A stretch of DNA of 64,000 bases from Enterococcus viikkiensis (GCF_005405345.1 NZ_BJDW01000003.1:124001-188000); one strand, 5' to 3'; shown: positions 24,207-33,244, numbered from the stretch's first letter. The notes: generated by a model from the letters alone, not told the origin. Made by a program: numbers and translations.

Positions 24207-25475
24207 CTACATTACTTGTGCTACTAATTCTGAGAATTTCAAGAAGATCCATTTTAAGAAGTTTCCGCCGGTATCTAAGTTAGTGATTTCAGCGGCACCA
24301 TCTGGGAATTTGACGATTCCTTGAGCCATTTCCGTAATAACTGGTGCAAAGTTTGTTGCCATCAATAACGCCGCAGCCATAACGACAGTCAATGAAATAA
24401 CTGAGTGCAAAATATTTCCCTTACGACTTGGTACCACCAACGCTGCGAAGAATGGGATCGTTGCTAAGTCACCAAAAGGCAAGACACGGTTTCCTGGTAA
24501 AATAACCGCTAAGAATAAAGTGATCGGTACCATCAAAAGACCGGTTGATAACGCCGCAGGAGACCCTGTTGCTAACGCGGCATCCATTCCTAGATAGATT
24601 TCGCGATCGCCGTAACGGCTTTGTAGTAGTTTTTGTGCTCCCTCTTGAATTGGAATTAAGCCTTCCATCAAGATTTTAACCATCCGTGGCATCAAGAACA
24701 TCACACCACCCATGTTCATTCCGATTTGTAAAATCCCAATCAAATCGTAGCCACCTAACAAGCCTAAGAACATCCCGATGATAATCCCCATGATCATTGG
24801 CTCGCCAAAAATACCAAAACGTTTTTGAATCGTTTCTGGTTTTACATCTAATTTATTAATTCCAGGAATTTTATCTACCAACCAACCTACTGGTAACGCT
24901 AGAACAGCGTATCCTTGCGCCGATCCGGTTGTGATACTAATTCCTTCTAAGCCATAATATTCTTGAACTTTTGGAGCGGTTTTGTCAGCGATAATTTGGA
25001 TAATAATCGTAAACAAAATCCCACACAAGATGCCAAAGAAAAAACTTTTTGTTACAATATAACCAGTTGCTGCTACAGAACTAACATGCCAGTAGTTCCA
25101 GATATCGATATTTAATGTTTTGGTCCGGTTTAGCGCCAACATAATTAAATTCACGATTAAAATCACTGGAATCATCACAGCCGCGATTGGTTGCGCCCAA
25201 GTCCCGGCTGAGACTGCTGGCCAGCCAGCATCAATGATCGTTAGATTCAATCCGAATCGTTCAACCATCGCTTGCGCTGCAGGACCAACGTTTGTAGTCA
25301 AGACCGTAATGACCAGGTTAATCCCGATCATCCCGATACCTACTGTTATCCCTGAAATAATTGCTTTTTTAATTGGCACTCTAAAAATAAGACCAACGAT
25401 AAAGATAATGATCGGCAACATAACACTGGGTCCGGCACCTAAAATACTCTGTACCACATCCATTAAACCATCCAT
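24207..25475 (-). CDS. gatC-like: PTS EIIC permease, galactitol family
   Basis: A 422-residue membrane permease with about ten hydrophobic segments and the GatC-type region QEGAQKLLQSRYG. It transports and helps phosphorylate the polyol. AGGAGG is 8 bases before the ATG. The gene is 14 bases upstream of the dehydrogenase gene. The 91-base gap to EIIB holds a strong hairpin. Confidence 0.87.
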   Translation of the reverse strand: MDGLMDVVQSILGAGPSVMLPIIIFIVGLIFRVPIKKAIISGITVGIGMIGINLVITVLTTNVGPAAQAMVERFGLNLTIIDAGWPAVSAGTWAQPIAAVMIPVILIVNLIMLALNRTKTLNIDIWNYWHVSSVAATGYIVTKSFFFGILCGILFTIIIQIIADKTAPKVQEYYGLEGISITTGSAQGYAVLALPVGWLVDKIPGINKLDVKPETIQKRFGIFGEPMIMGIIIGMFLGLLGGYDLIGILQIGMNMGGVMFLMPRMVKILMEGLIPIQEGAQKLLQSRYGDREIYLGMDAALATGSPAALSTGLLMVPITLFLAVILPGNRVLPFGDLATIPFFAALVVPSRKGNILHSVISLTVVMAAALLMATNFAPVITEMAQGIVKFPDGAAEITNLDTGGNFLKWIFLKFSELVAQVM

Positions 25476-25528
25476 ACATATTTCCTCCTATGCTATAAAT
25501 TAATTTTTTAAACCCCTGTTTTAACGGT

Positions 25529-25559
25529 GCAATTTCCCACGTTAGACGTGGGAAACTGC
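25529..25559. promoter_or_regulatory. strong hairpin between EIIB and EIIC genes
   Basis: TTTCCCACG (25533-25541), loop TTAGA, CGTGGGAAA (25547-25555), with three more outer pairs. No T run follows, so it is not a plain terminator. It may be an mRNA processing or stabilising element, or the end of an IS200/IS605-like repeat. Confidence 0.6.
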
Positions 25560-25566
25560 TCATTTA

Positions 25567-25854
25567 TTAAATAGCTTTTGCGGCTTCAATAATTTGTGCT
25601 TCCACTTTATCCGCTCCGATTCCAGTTAAAAATGCCATTGCTTTAATCGCTGGAATCTTGTATTCCGTTGGTAGCATTGTTGTTGAAATCAACATATCCG
25701 CGTCATCTTGTTTCGAAGCCGCTTCAGAAATTTTAATTTGCGTAATTTCTACTGGCATTTGATTTCTAGCAAATAAATCCTCGACTTTTTTCATTACGAC
25801 TGTTGATGTTGCGATTCCTGCTCCACAAGCTACTAATACGCGAATTTTTTTCAT
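25567..25854 (-). CDS. gatB-like: PTS EIIB component, galactitol type
   Basis: A 95-residue cytosolic EIIB with the phospho-cysteine Cys10 in VACGAGIATS, as in GatB. It lies 60 bases after EIIA and before EIIC in the same operon. Length is typical. Confidence 0.88.
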   Translation of the reverse strand: MKKIRVLVACGAGIATSTVVMKKVEDLFARNQMPVEITQIKISEAASKQDDADMLISTTMLPTEYKIPAIKAMAFLTGIGADKVEAQIIEAAKAI

Positions 25855-25914
25855 GATAACTATCCCCTTTTTCTTTTTAATATATTTATTTTCTTCCAGC
25901 TAAAAAGCTGATTT

Positions 25915-26388
25915 CTATAACTGATTTTTTTCGATGATCGTGATTAATTCATTTTCCGTTGTTGCTAATAAAAGCTCTGATAAAACGGCTTCATTTTGTA
26001 AGAGTCCCATCAAAGATTGCAGCATCTCCAGTTGCGCATGGGGTTGGTTTAGTCCTAAGACAAAGACAATCTGTGCTTTGACTTGTTGATTATTATCTTC
26101 CATGCTGTAAAAACTCACTGGATCTTGCAAGGTAATCACTGCTACGAATTCTTCTAAGATGCACTCAGCATCTGTATGGGGAATCGCCGCCCCAAAATTT
26201 ACTAATTGAATTCCGGTTGGAAAAGTCTCTTCTCGTTTTTTAATTCGTTCTAAAAAGTCTTCCCTCACCCAACCAAGATCGGAAGCTTTGGCAGCAATCT
26301 GCTCAAATAGCTCGTCTCGGGAAGAAAAATTTTCTTGTGTGAAAACCAACGGCGCCTTTACATACGAACTTAGTGTCGCTTCTCCCAT
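25915..26388 (-). CDS. gatA-like: PTS EIIA component, galactitol type
   Basis: The 157-residue EIIA has the phospho-histidine His71 in GAAIPHTDAE. GGAGGG precedes two consecutive ATGs at 26391 and 26388. I take the second because of spacing. The first would overlap the regulator stop as ATGA. Coupling to the regulator gene is therefore close. Confidence 0.85.
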   Translation of the reverse strand: MGEATLSSYVKAPLVFTQENFSSRDELFEQIAAKASDLGWVREDFLERIKKREETFPTGIQLVNFGAAIPHTDAECILEEFVAVITLQDPVSFYSMEDNNQQVKAQIVFVLGLNQPHAQLEMLQSLMGLLQNEAVLSELLLATTENELITIIEKNQL

Positions 26389-28469
26389 CATTTTGCCCTC
26401 CAATAGTCATCGTTGAATATTTCCAACGCTTTACGAATATCTTCTTTTGTTTTTGCTTCTTCCATAGCTACCAACTGGTCTTCCCCTGCCAGGCTCATCA
26501 TTTCAAAAATCAAATCTAAATGTTCCTCTTTATCATTCGAACCTAGCAAGATGACCGTATGAATTTTTCCACCATCTTCAGTTGGTATACCTTTTTTTAC
26601 AATGCCTAAACTGATTCCGACACCGATTGCTCCCGCTTCTGATACCGTATGAGGCAAGGCAATTTTATTTCTTAAAACCGTATATGGCGGCAATGTCGGC
26701 ATTTCTTTTTTCAGTGCTTGGATATAATCCTCTGTAATGATTTGCTGGCGTTCCAATGGTTTAGCCAACGCATCTAAGACGTCGCTCCAGCTGATGGCCT
26801 CTTCAAAAATTTGAATTGTTTCTCCTTTTAACAGGTCAATCAAATGCGGCCGTTTCTTTTCTAAAATTTTCGACTCTTTCGGTGCGAATAAATTCAATAG
26901 TTCTTCGTAAAAACTTGCTTCATCAATAATCTCAGCATGCTTCTTTACCACCGCTAAAATCTTTTCTGGCGTCACAATCTCGGATTGGACAATTGCGGTA
27001 GAACGCAGGACCCGCTCTCTTAATTGGCGCTTTTCTTGCTCAGATAAGAAGTTATTAACGACAAAGACTTTTTTCTCTGTCTTTAGTGGTACTGCCGAAA
27101 AAATAAATTCCGTTTCATGCTCTGTACGATAAAATTCCCGCGCTGACATGGTTGCGACAAAATCAATTTCCGGCAATAGATTTTTCAACGTATTCTCCAG
27201 CAAGACCGCAATTGAGATACCATTCGGACACACGATAATTGCCCGTTTACGATTTTCCGGATGAATAATCTCACTGCTTTCTACGATATGACTACCAATA
27301 AACAAAGAAATGAAAAACAATTCGGTATCCGGAATCGGTTGCTCAAAAAATCGTTCCAATGGACCACTAGCTTCTTTCACTAGATAAAAGAGTGAAAAAA
27401 GATTGGCATCTTTGTTCTCCTGATAAAACTTCGTTTGTAGATTCAAATGATACTTGATCCGATAGTAGGCCGGCCGCATATGAACCAGCAGACGATCTAA
27501 CAGTTTTTCTTTGTCTTCCAAACTTACACCGGCGATTTTTTCAAAATTAGCAATGACGTCTTCCAGTGCTTCCTTCATTTTATTGATTTCTTTAACGGAA
27601 AGGATATCGCCTCGCGACAAGTTCGTTGTCAGCAACAGCATTGTTAAGTAGACTCGCTCATTTTCACTTAAGCCATCGACATCCCAAATCACGCGATCCG
27701 CTGCCAAATATTCCTTCGTGTCGGTTAGTTCGCGATAATTGATCTTAAAGCTGTAAGAAATCAACTTTCCTCGCTGTGCCCGTCGAATCATTAGAATAAT
27801 CAACAAGGGCAGTGTCCTTAAGCGTTCATCTGTAAACTGAACCTCCAGTTCTTCCTCAACCAGTTCTACCCGTTTGTTAAAACTCTGAATCTGCTGGACG
27901 TCTATGTTGGCAAACTGAATAATCATCTGAATTCCATTATAGGTCGTCGCTAAGTTGTTCAATAAATCCGACAGTAGATTGCGTTTATTCCACTCATCTC
28001 CACGAATGAAATACCCCTTCTGACGGGTGTACTTTAAATCCAGCTCATAGGATTGAAGTGTTTGCGTTACTTCTTTTAAATCTCGCAAGACCGTGTTGCG
28101 ACTAACTTTCAATTTATCAATAAAATGATTCAACGATAGATAATCTTCTTTACTCAGTAACATTAGTTGAATCAAAGCCACGCGTTCTTTACTTGAAAAG
28201 ACATAATCCTCGGTCGTCTCTCCTAGCGCTTCATCACCACCCTTATAAATCGAAAGAATGTCACTCGTAATGACAAAATGACCATTTTTCGTTCGTTTAA
28301 TCTCACTCAGCTTCTCATCCAACAATGAATCATTGATTTTCTTCAAGGCGTAATTTAATTGGCCTCGTGTTAAATCAAATTTCTTACATAACAGCTTACT
28401 AGTAATCTGGGGGTTGTTGATTAGCTCAACAAAAATTTGATTGGTTCGTTCTTCTAAATTCATTGTCAT
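26388..28469 (-). CDS. PRD-containing regulator of the polyol PTS operon
   Basis: A 693-residue BglG/MtlR-type regulator with N-terminal helix-turn-helix domains (about 1-140), two PRDs (about 180-395), an EIIB-like domain with Cys in IVCPNGISIAVL, and a C-terminal EIIA domain with His607 in KIALPHTVS. It is the same architecture as the regulator at 15647 and should likewise respond to PTS phosphorylation. It is first in its operon, so it controls its own expression too. Direct repeats upstream may be its target. Confidence 0.9.
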   Translation of the reverse strand: MTMNLEERTNQIFVELINNPQITSKLLCKKFDLTRGQLNYALKKINDSLLDEKLSEIKRTKNGHFVITSDILSIYKGGDEALGETTEDYVFSSKERVALIQLMLLSKEDYLSLNHFIDKLKVSRNTVLRDLKEVTQTLQSYELDLKYTRQKGYFIRGDEWNKRNLLSDLLNNLATTYNGIQMIIQFANIDVQQIQSFNKRVELVEEELEVQFTDERLRTLPLLIILMIRRAQRGKLISYSFKINYRELTDTKEYLAADRVIWDVDGLSENERVYLTMLLLTTNLSRGDILSVKEINKMKEALEDVIANFEKIAGVSLEDKEKLLDRLLVHMRPAYYRIKYHLNLQTKFYQENKDANLFSLFYLVKEASGPLERFFEQPIPDTELFFISLFIGSHIVESSEIIHPENRKRAIIVCPNGISIAVLLENTLKNLLPEIDFVATMSAREFYRTEHETEFIFSAVPLKTEKKVFVVNNFLSEQEKRQLRERVLRSTAIVQSEIVTPEKILAVVKKHAEIIDEASFYEELLNLFAPKESKILEKKRPHLIDLLKGETIQIFEEAISWSDVLDALAKPLERQQIITEDYIQALKKEMPTLPPYTVLRNKIALPHTVSEAGAIGVGISLGIVKKGIPTEDGGKIHTVILLGSNDKEEHLDLIFEMMSLAGEDQLVAMEEAKTKEDIRKALEIFNDDYWRAK

Positions 28470-28899
28470 CCCTCTTTACATCCTTAATTTAAATGAAAAA
28501 CGCTTACATTGATAGTCTCTTTGTTCCCAAATAATTCAGTGTTTTTTATGCAACTTGGGACTTACAAATACTCTTTTTAGTAAAAAATAATAAAAAGAAT
28601 CATAAATCAACTATATATCAACCACAAACCGACTTTATGTTCTGATTTTTCACTACTTATTATGCAACTTGGGACTTTAATTTTCTATCCTTTTTAACAA
28701 GAGTCTCATTATTTGTCTGTTCTTTATGTAAGCAAGACTTTACCCGTTTTTTAGCAATCGTGGCTATTACATAAGAAAGTCTTTCGCGAACTCGCTCAAC
28801 TTTTGAGCAATAGAACCACGCTAGTTCGTGAAGTCGACATGGATATGCCTGCTGTAAAGCAATTTATTCATGTGAAAATTTTATACTTTCTTTCAAGGT
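28470..28899. other. AT-rich upstream region of the polyol operon
   Basis: About 430 bases without a gene. It holds two 16-bp direct repeats (28548-28563 and 28662-28677) and, at 28771-28816, a sequence related to one at 41078-41122. I see no convincing complete promoter. Confidence 0.6.
28548..28677. repeat. paired direct repeats ATGCAACTTGGGACTT
   Basis: The 16 bases at 28548-28563 recur without change at 28662-28677, 114 bp apart, each preceded by a T/A-rich tract. They lie 79 and 193 bases upstream of the PRD regulator gene and are good candidates for activator sites. Confidence 0.8.
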
Positions 28900-28939
28900 A
28901 AAAAAAAGCACGAAAGAACACATAGCTCGTTCTTTCGTC
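28900..28939 (-). terminator. terminator after the aldehyde dehydrogenase remnant
   Basis: The 10-bp stem ACGAAAGAAC / GTTCTTTCGT is followed on the minus strand by a C and then eight T. Confidence 0.85.
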
Positions 28940-28958
28940 CCCTTCGTTTTTACACTCT

Positions 28959-29206
28959 TTAAAATGGATACTGGCCTTTTCCTGATTTCGTCGTCACCCA
29001 TTGCACTCGAGTAAATTCTTCTAAGACCCACTTTCCATTGAAGCGTCCGATCCCAGAATTTTTTTCTCCACCAAAAGGTGCGTTGGGTTGATCATCCACG
29101 GTCAAGCCGTTGATATGACACATCCCCGCCTCGATCCGATTAGCCACTGTTCTTCCTTTGTCCAAATCCTTCGTGAACAATGTACTAGATAAGCCGTATT
29201 CTGAAA
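28959..29206 (-). pseudogene. C-terminal remnant of an aldehyde dehydrogenase
   Basis: About 80 codons match the last part of an NAD-dependent aldehyde dehydrogenase (SEYGLSSTLFTKDLDKG, GMCHINGLT, APFGGEKNSGIGR). The enzyme would normally be near 480 residues. The active-site Cys and cofactor domain are missing. An in-frame TAG stands directly before QVSEYG, and homology stops there. The gene is dead, yet its terminator survives. Confidence 0.88.
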
Positions 29207-29329
29207 CTTGCTAGCCACGCGACAATCACTCGGAGAACACCATTTAAGAACCGTGAATACAAGACAGACGGAACGCCAACCTCTTTTTTTTACCTCCGTA
29301 AAAAAAATACACTAATTTACAAGTTCAAA

Positions 29330-29364
29330 AAAAATACCCCAAAGCAATGAATGCCTCAGGGTAG
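29330..29364 (-). terminator. terminator of the lipoprotein gene
   Basis: TACCCTGAGGCA / TTGCTTTGGGGTA form an imperfect stem followed by eight T on the minus strand. Confidence 0.75.
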
Positions 29365-29380
29365 TCTGATAAGCTATTTT

Positions 29381-29902
29381 TTAATCCAATCTTTTAACCG
29401 GCCGCAGCTCCATTCGATATGGCGGATTGACCGTTGCATCCTCTAGCTGAAGACCCTCAGCCAATCGTTTGACTGTGAGTGTATAATCATTAACCACATT
29501 TGCTCTAAAATTCCCACTGATGTGGTATTTGACTGTCGTGTCATCAATGACTTGATAGTCCGCAAAGTTTTCTGTATCCCAGCGCTGCTCTTTTGAGCCA
29601 CGAAACATAGTGGTTCTAATTTTTGAACCTGGTTTAAAGGTAAAAATATAAGAATCATCATTCCAAGAATAACTCAGCAATAACGTGGTTAAATCCTGCT
29701 GAGGGTCAAACTTGACTTGATTTTCTTCTGCATAGGTCCGATTTGAGTAGTTATCTTTCGCTGATTCTGTCTGATCCTCTGCAATGATTTTGCGAACCTC
29801 CACCGGATCATTGGAAGTCACGGTGATTGCGTCTGGCTCTTTTACAGCGGAACAGCCTGTCAAAAAAACCATTCCCAATCCGATCAATAGTCTTCGTTTC
29901 AT
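29381..29902 (-). CDS. putative lipoprotein
   Basis: A 173-residue protein with a signal peptide and lipobox (FLTGC, Cys17), so it is anchored on the outer face of the membrane. The rest is a soluble domain with beta-strand character and no family I recognise. It stands alone with its own terminator. Confidence 0.78.
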   Translation of the reverse strand: MKRRLLIGLGMVFLTGCSAVKEPDAITVTSNDPVEVRKIIAEDQTESAKDNYSNRTYAEENQVKFDPQQDLTTLLLSYSWNDDSYIFTFKPGSKIRTTMFRGSKEQRWDTENFADYQVIDDTTVKYHISGNFRANVVNDYTLTVKRLAEGLQLEDATVNPPYRMELRPVKRLD

Positions 29903-29968
29903 TGTTTCTCCTCATTCGTTTATTCCTTCATCATAACAAGGAATTGACTCCTCAAAATGAACATAAAA

Positions 29969-29996
29969 TAAAAAAATCCTAAATTTTCTAGGATTT
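29969..29996 (-). terminator. terminator overlapping the stop of the 29995 gene
   Basis: AAATCCTA / TAGGATTT forms a short stem followed by seven T on the minus strand. Confidence 0.75.
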
Positions 29997-30402
29997 ACTC
30001 TGCCGCTAATTTTATTTCATAAGGTTCTGTTTTAAAAAGCTGAACTAAAATCTGATTGACTTGATCAAACAATTCTTCGTCAGCTTCAAATCTTTGCTTT
30101 GTTTGAATTCGCTCAGTCCCTGCTTGATAAATAATTTGATCACCTAAATAGTGCGGCTTAACCACAGCCGTTCCCTTTTGCAAAACAAGCTCTTCTTCCC
30201 CGATTCCAACTGGAATTGCCGTCTCTCGCCAACCATTTTTCTGAGCCAATACTTGAACAAGCGAGGGAACATCAACATGATCTAACAACGCAGACCGATG
30301 ATCTTCGAAATGAATAGTCAAAGTCTCCATATTTTGCAAGCCACAAGCATTACAGCCACCTTCAATTAAAAATGCTTTACTCGTAATCACTGCTTTAAGC
30401 AT
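29995..30402 (-). CDS. unknown protein with an N-terminal CxxC motif
   Basis: The 135-residue soluble protein has GGCNACG at residues 15-21, a possible metal or redox site. I do not recognise the family. Its start overlaps the 3' end of the HAD gene by 8 bases, so the two are translationally coupled and probably work together. Confidence 0.68.
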   Translation of the reverse strand: MLKAVITSKAFLIEGGCNACGLQNMETLTIHFEDHRSALLDHVDVPSLVQVLAQKNGWRETAIPVGIGEEELVLQKGTAVVKPHYLGDQIIYQAGTERIQTKQRFEADEELFDQVNQILVQLFKTEPYEIKLAAE

Positions 30403-31072
30403 CTATTTCACGCACCTTTTGATAAATCTCGTTTAATTTTAGCTGATCCAAATCAACAAATGACGTTACAACAACATCCGCAAAAGCTAAGTCTTGTTTA
30501 GGAAACGCTGGATTGGCGAAACCCATACAGACCATCCCCGCATTGCGTACCGCGCCGGTACCGTTTTTTGTATCCTCGATCCCCAGACAGTTGTTAGGAT
30601 CAACCCCAATTCGCTCTGCCGCTGCTAAATAAACATCCGGAGCTGGTTTTGAGTGTTTGACCTCCTCGGTACTGACCACTTCTGAAAAATAATCCGCTAA
30701 ACCAATTTCTCGCAAATTTTCTTTAATCTCCGCTAATGAAGACGAAGAAGCTACTGCTAGCTTTAAGCCAGACGCATGCAGTCTTTTGACAAAACTTTGA
30801 ACATGAGGAATCACCCTGACTCCATCACGCTCAATCATTGCCCTACGCCGAGCGGTCATTTCAGCCACATATTCTGGTACCGATAACGGCAAATCGAAGT
30901 CCTGCTTCATTTGTGCCCACATATAGTCACTCGTGGTACCCATAAATTGAAAATGGTAGCTCTCCTCAACTGGATGCCCCGCTTCCGCTAAAATCGCTGA
31001 TTTACTTTGAAAATAGGTGTATTCTGAATCAACTAACACGCCATCCATATCAAAAATAATTGCTTCTAACAT
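30395..31072 (-). CDS. HAD-family phosphatase / beta-phosphoglucomutase-like
   Basis: The 225-residue HAD hydrolase has FDMDGVLVDS at residues 7-16 with the nucleophile Asp8 and acid/base Asp10, ASSSS in motif II, a Lys in HSKPAPD and the acidic motif GIEDTKNG. The cap region fits the PgmB/YcjU subgroup, which covers sugar phosphate phosphatases and phosphoglucomutases. There is no maltose or trehalose gene nearby to fix the substrate. Confidence 0.88.
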   Translation of the reverse strand: MLEAIIFDMDGVLVDSEYTYFQSKSAILAEAGHPVEESYHFQFMGTTSDYMWAQMKQDFDLPLSVPEYVAEMTARRRAMIERDGVRVIPHVQSFVKRLHASGLKLAVASSSSLAEIKENLREIGLADYFSEVVSTEEVKHSKPAPDVYLAAAERIGVDPNNCLGIEDTKNGTGAVRNAGMVCMGFANPAFPKQDLAFADVVVTSFVDLDQLKLNEIYQKVREIDA

Positions 31073-31325
31073 AAATACCCTCCATCAAAACCTTTGCTTA
31101 AACTCTATCACACAATTAAACGCCAATGTAGCCTTTTTTAGTGGTCGGCCTAAAAGAAAACTCCTTTCCACTGAAAAATGTAAAGGAGACTGATTCAATT
31201 CAAGGAGTCAATTTTTTCAAAACAATAAAATGATTCTATTCTCATTTCGCATACGATTTTTCTAACGTAAAAATTCAAAAGTATCTCGTACGCCTCCCAT
31301 TCTACTAATCTCCTAAAGCAGAACT

Positions 31326-31355
31326 GAAAAAAAAGTCTGCAACGTGTGCAGACTA
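31326..31355 (-). terminator. terminator of the TMEM175-like gene
   Basis: AGTCTGCA / TGCAGACT, loop of five bases, is followed by eight T on the minus strand and overlaps the stop codon. Confidence 0.88.
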
Positions 31356-31925
31356 AAGGCTTTTTTCGATAGCTTTTTCTGGGATGAACCACATTAATAG
31401 GATCAGTACATTCACAACCAAGACCATGATCGGTGCGATCAATTTTCCTAAAAGTAACGCTAAGAGCGCTAATCCAATTGATAAATACGATTTGGGATAA
31501 TGTTTGAACAACTGGCCGATCTTTGAATCTTCACCATTCGCTCGTACCAGCGCCCGCACTAATAAATAATAGGCGACATCCGTTCCCAAGGTGACTATTC
31601 CATACAACGCTTGAGGCGCCCACTCGAATGGATAATCCCCGACCCAAGCGGTCACAAAAGGAAACATCGTCATCATTAAAATCAAAAGGTTATTCGACCA
31701 CAGCACCCAACCATCAACCTTTCGTACCAACTGAAAAAGATGGTGATGATTGTTCCAGTAAATCGCTAGACTAACAAAACTAATCAAATAGACGATAAAT
31801 TTATGGTGCATATCCAAGAAAGCAGACCAATTAGGTGAATTCGGTTCATGTAATTCTAACACTAGCAGTGTCATAATAATTGCAATGACTGCATCGGTAA
31901 AAGCTTCAATTCGTGACTTTGGCAT
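31353..31925 (-). CDS. TMEM175-family (DUF1211) potassium channel-like protein
   Basis: The 190-residue membrane protein has five to six hydrophobic segments. The N-terminal RIEAFTDAVIAI corresponds to the RxxxFSD signature of TMEM175 channels, here with Thr for Ser. Bacterial members are tetrameric K+ leak channels. It is a single gene with its own terminator. A K+ channel fits the c-di-AMP/osmotic theme of the window, but no physical link is visible. Confidence 0.85.
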   Translation of the reverse strand: MPKSRIEAFTDAVIAIIMTLLVLELHEPNSPNWSAFLDMHHKFIVYLISFVSLAIYWNNHHHLFQLVRKVDGWVLWSNNLLILMMTMFPFVTAWVGDYPFEWAPQALYGIVTLGTDVAYYLLVRALVRANGEDSKIGQLFKHYPKSYLSIGLALLALLLGKLIAPIMVLVVNVLILLMWFIPEKAIEKSL

Positions 31926-32170
31926 TTTTTCTGACCCCTAACTCGCTGCATTTATTACTAATAAAAAATAAGTTTTCCGTTATCTTTTCTATTAAACAAA
32001 AAAAAGACCAAAATATCAAGAATAACGCCACCATATTCAGTTAGCTCTCATTAATCCTAAAATAAACCAAGTAAAAGTTTAGCCACAAATACGTCTTAAG
32101 TTGGACGAAAGTCAAATTTTTTTTTGCTACACTAAGTTTATGATAAAACAGTAGAAAGAAGGAATTAAAA

Positions 32171-32368
32171 ATGATGAAAGAATATCCTATGGTTGTGCGT
32201 ATTTTAGCTGTTATCGGCTTTTTCCTAGTTGCTAGTTTGATTTTGAGTATTGTTGTTCCAGTTATTTCCAGCTTGATCGGTTTATTCTTTAAAATCGCGA
32301 TTCCATTGGCGATCGCATATGTTCTAGTCAACTGGTTGACCAAACGTCGGGATCGCAGAACCTACTAA
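32171..32368 (+). CDS. small membrane protein
   Basis: The 65-residue product has two hydrophobic stretches joined by short turns and a basic C-terminus (TKRRDRRTY), so the tail should be cytosolic. It is preceded by AAAGGAATT and followed by a strong terminator, which supports a real short gene. I do not know the function. Confidence 0.7.
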   Translation: MMKEYPMVVRILAVIGFFLVASLILSIVVPVISSLIGLFFKIAIPLAIAYVLVNWLTKRRDRRTY

Positions 32369-32381
32369 TTAAAAGTTGATA

Positions 32382-32424
32382 CAAAAAGGAGGTCCTTTCT
32401 AGCAACGAAAGGGCCTCTTTTTTT
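32382..32424. terminator. bidirectional terminator
   Basis: GAGGTCCTTTC / GAAAGGGCCTC, with one G-T pair, has A and T runs outside. It serves the small membrane protein gene and the ZIP gene. Confidence 0.9.
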
Positions 32425-32425
32425 G

Positions 32426-33244
32426 CTACCCTAGGGCAACGTCTAAAATCATCATAATAATAAAACCCAACATCGCGCCAAAAACGCCAAAATGATGCTT
32501 GCTGTCTGTTGTCGCCTGAGCCTCTGGAATTAATTCTTCGACAACGACATAGATCATCGCTCCTGCAGCAAATGACAGTGCGTAAGGCAAGATCGGCTGA
32601 ACACTAGTAACTAACAAGGCCCCAATAACGGCCGCAATAGGCTCAACGATTCCCGATGCTTGACCATACACAAACGATTTTGTCCGACTCAATCCTTCTT
32701 GTCTTAAGGGGATCGAAACGGCCGCACCTTCCGGAAAATTTTGGATACCGATTCCCAGAGAGACCGAGATTGCCGCTAATACCGCAACAGCAGGATTGGC
32801 GGCTTCACTAGCGGCACCGAAGGCTACCCCTACCGCTAACCCTTCCGGTATATTATGCAAGGTGATGGAAAAGACTAACAAAATTGTCCGTTTTAAATGG
32901 CTAGGCAAGCCTTCCCGTTCCTTATTTGGGCCAAAGTGCATGTGGGGAATCAGCTTGTCGGCGATATACAGAAACAAACCACCTGAACCAAAACCGATAC
33001 TAACCACTAACCACGGAATCGAACCATTTTCCTCCGCCGCAACGATCGCTGGATCTAATAAGGACCAAAAGCTTGCAGCGATCATAACCCCCGAAGCGAA
33101 GCCCAGCATGAGATTCAATACATTGCGGTTGATATTTTTGAAGAAGAAAACCATTGCCGCACCTAAGGCGGTCATCCCCCAAGTAAATAGTGTTCCAACT
33201 AAAGCTTGCTGCCAGGCAGCGAGGCTTATTAGCCAATCCGTCAT
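32426..33244 (-). CDS. ZIP-family metal transporter
   Basis: The 272-residue protein (from the ATG at 33244, after GGAGG) has about eight membrane helices. The metal-binding helices carry HNIPEGLAVG and QNFPEGAAVS, the core signature of ZIP transporters of the GufA group. It probably imports Zn2+ or another divalent metal. An upstream in-frame start would add 20 residues with no ribosome binding site. Confidence 0.9.
   Translation of the reverse strand: MTDWLISLAAWQQALVGTLFTWGMTALGAAMVFFFKNINRNVLNLMLGFASGVMIAASFWSLLDPAIVAAEENGSIPWLVVSIGFGSGGLFLYIADKLIPHMHFGPNKEREGLPSHLKRTILLVFSITLHNIPEGLAVGVAFGAASEAANPAVAVLAAISVSLGIGIQNFPEGAAVSIPLRQEGLSRTKSFVYGQASGIVEPIAAVIGALLVTSVQPILPYALSFAAGAMIYVVVEELIPEAQATTDSKHHFGVFGAMLGFIIMMILDVALG

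Noticed and set aside
31195-31392. Open frame of 65 codons on the minus strand
   Set aside because: It overlaps the end of the TMEM175-like gene, has no family match and lacks a good ribosome binding site.
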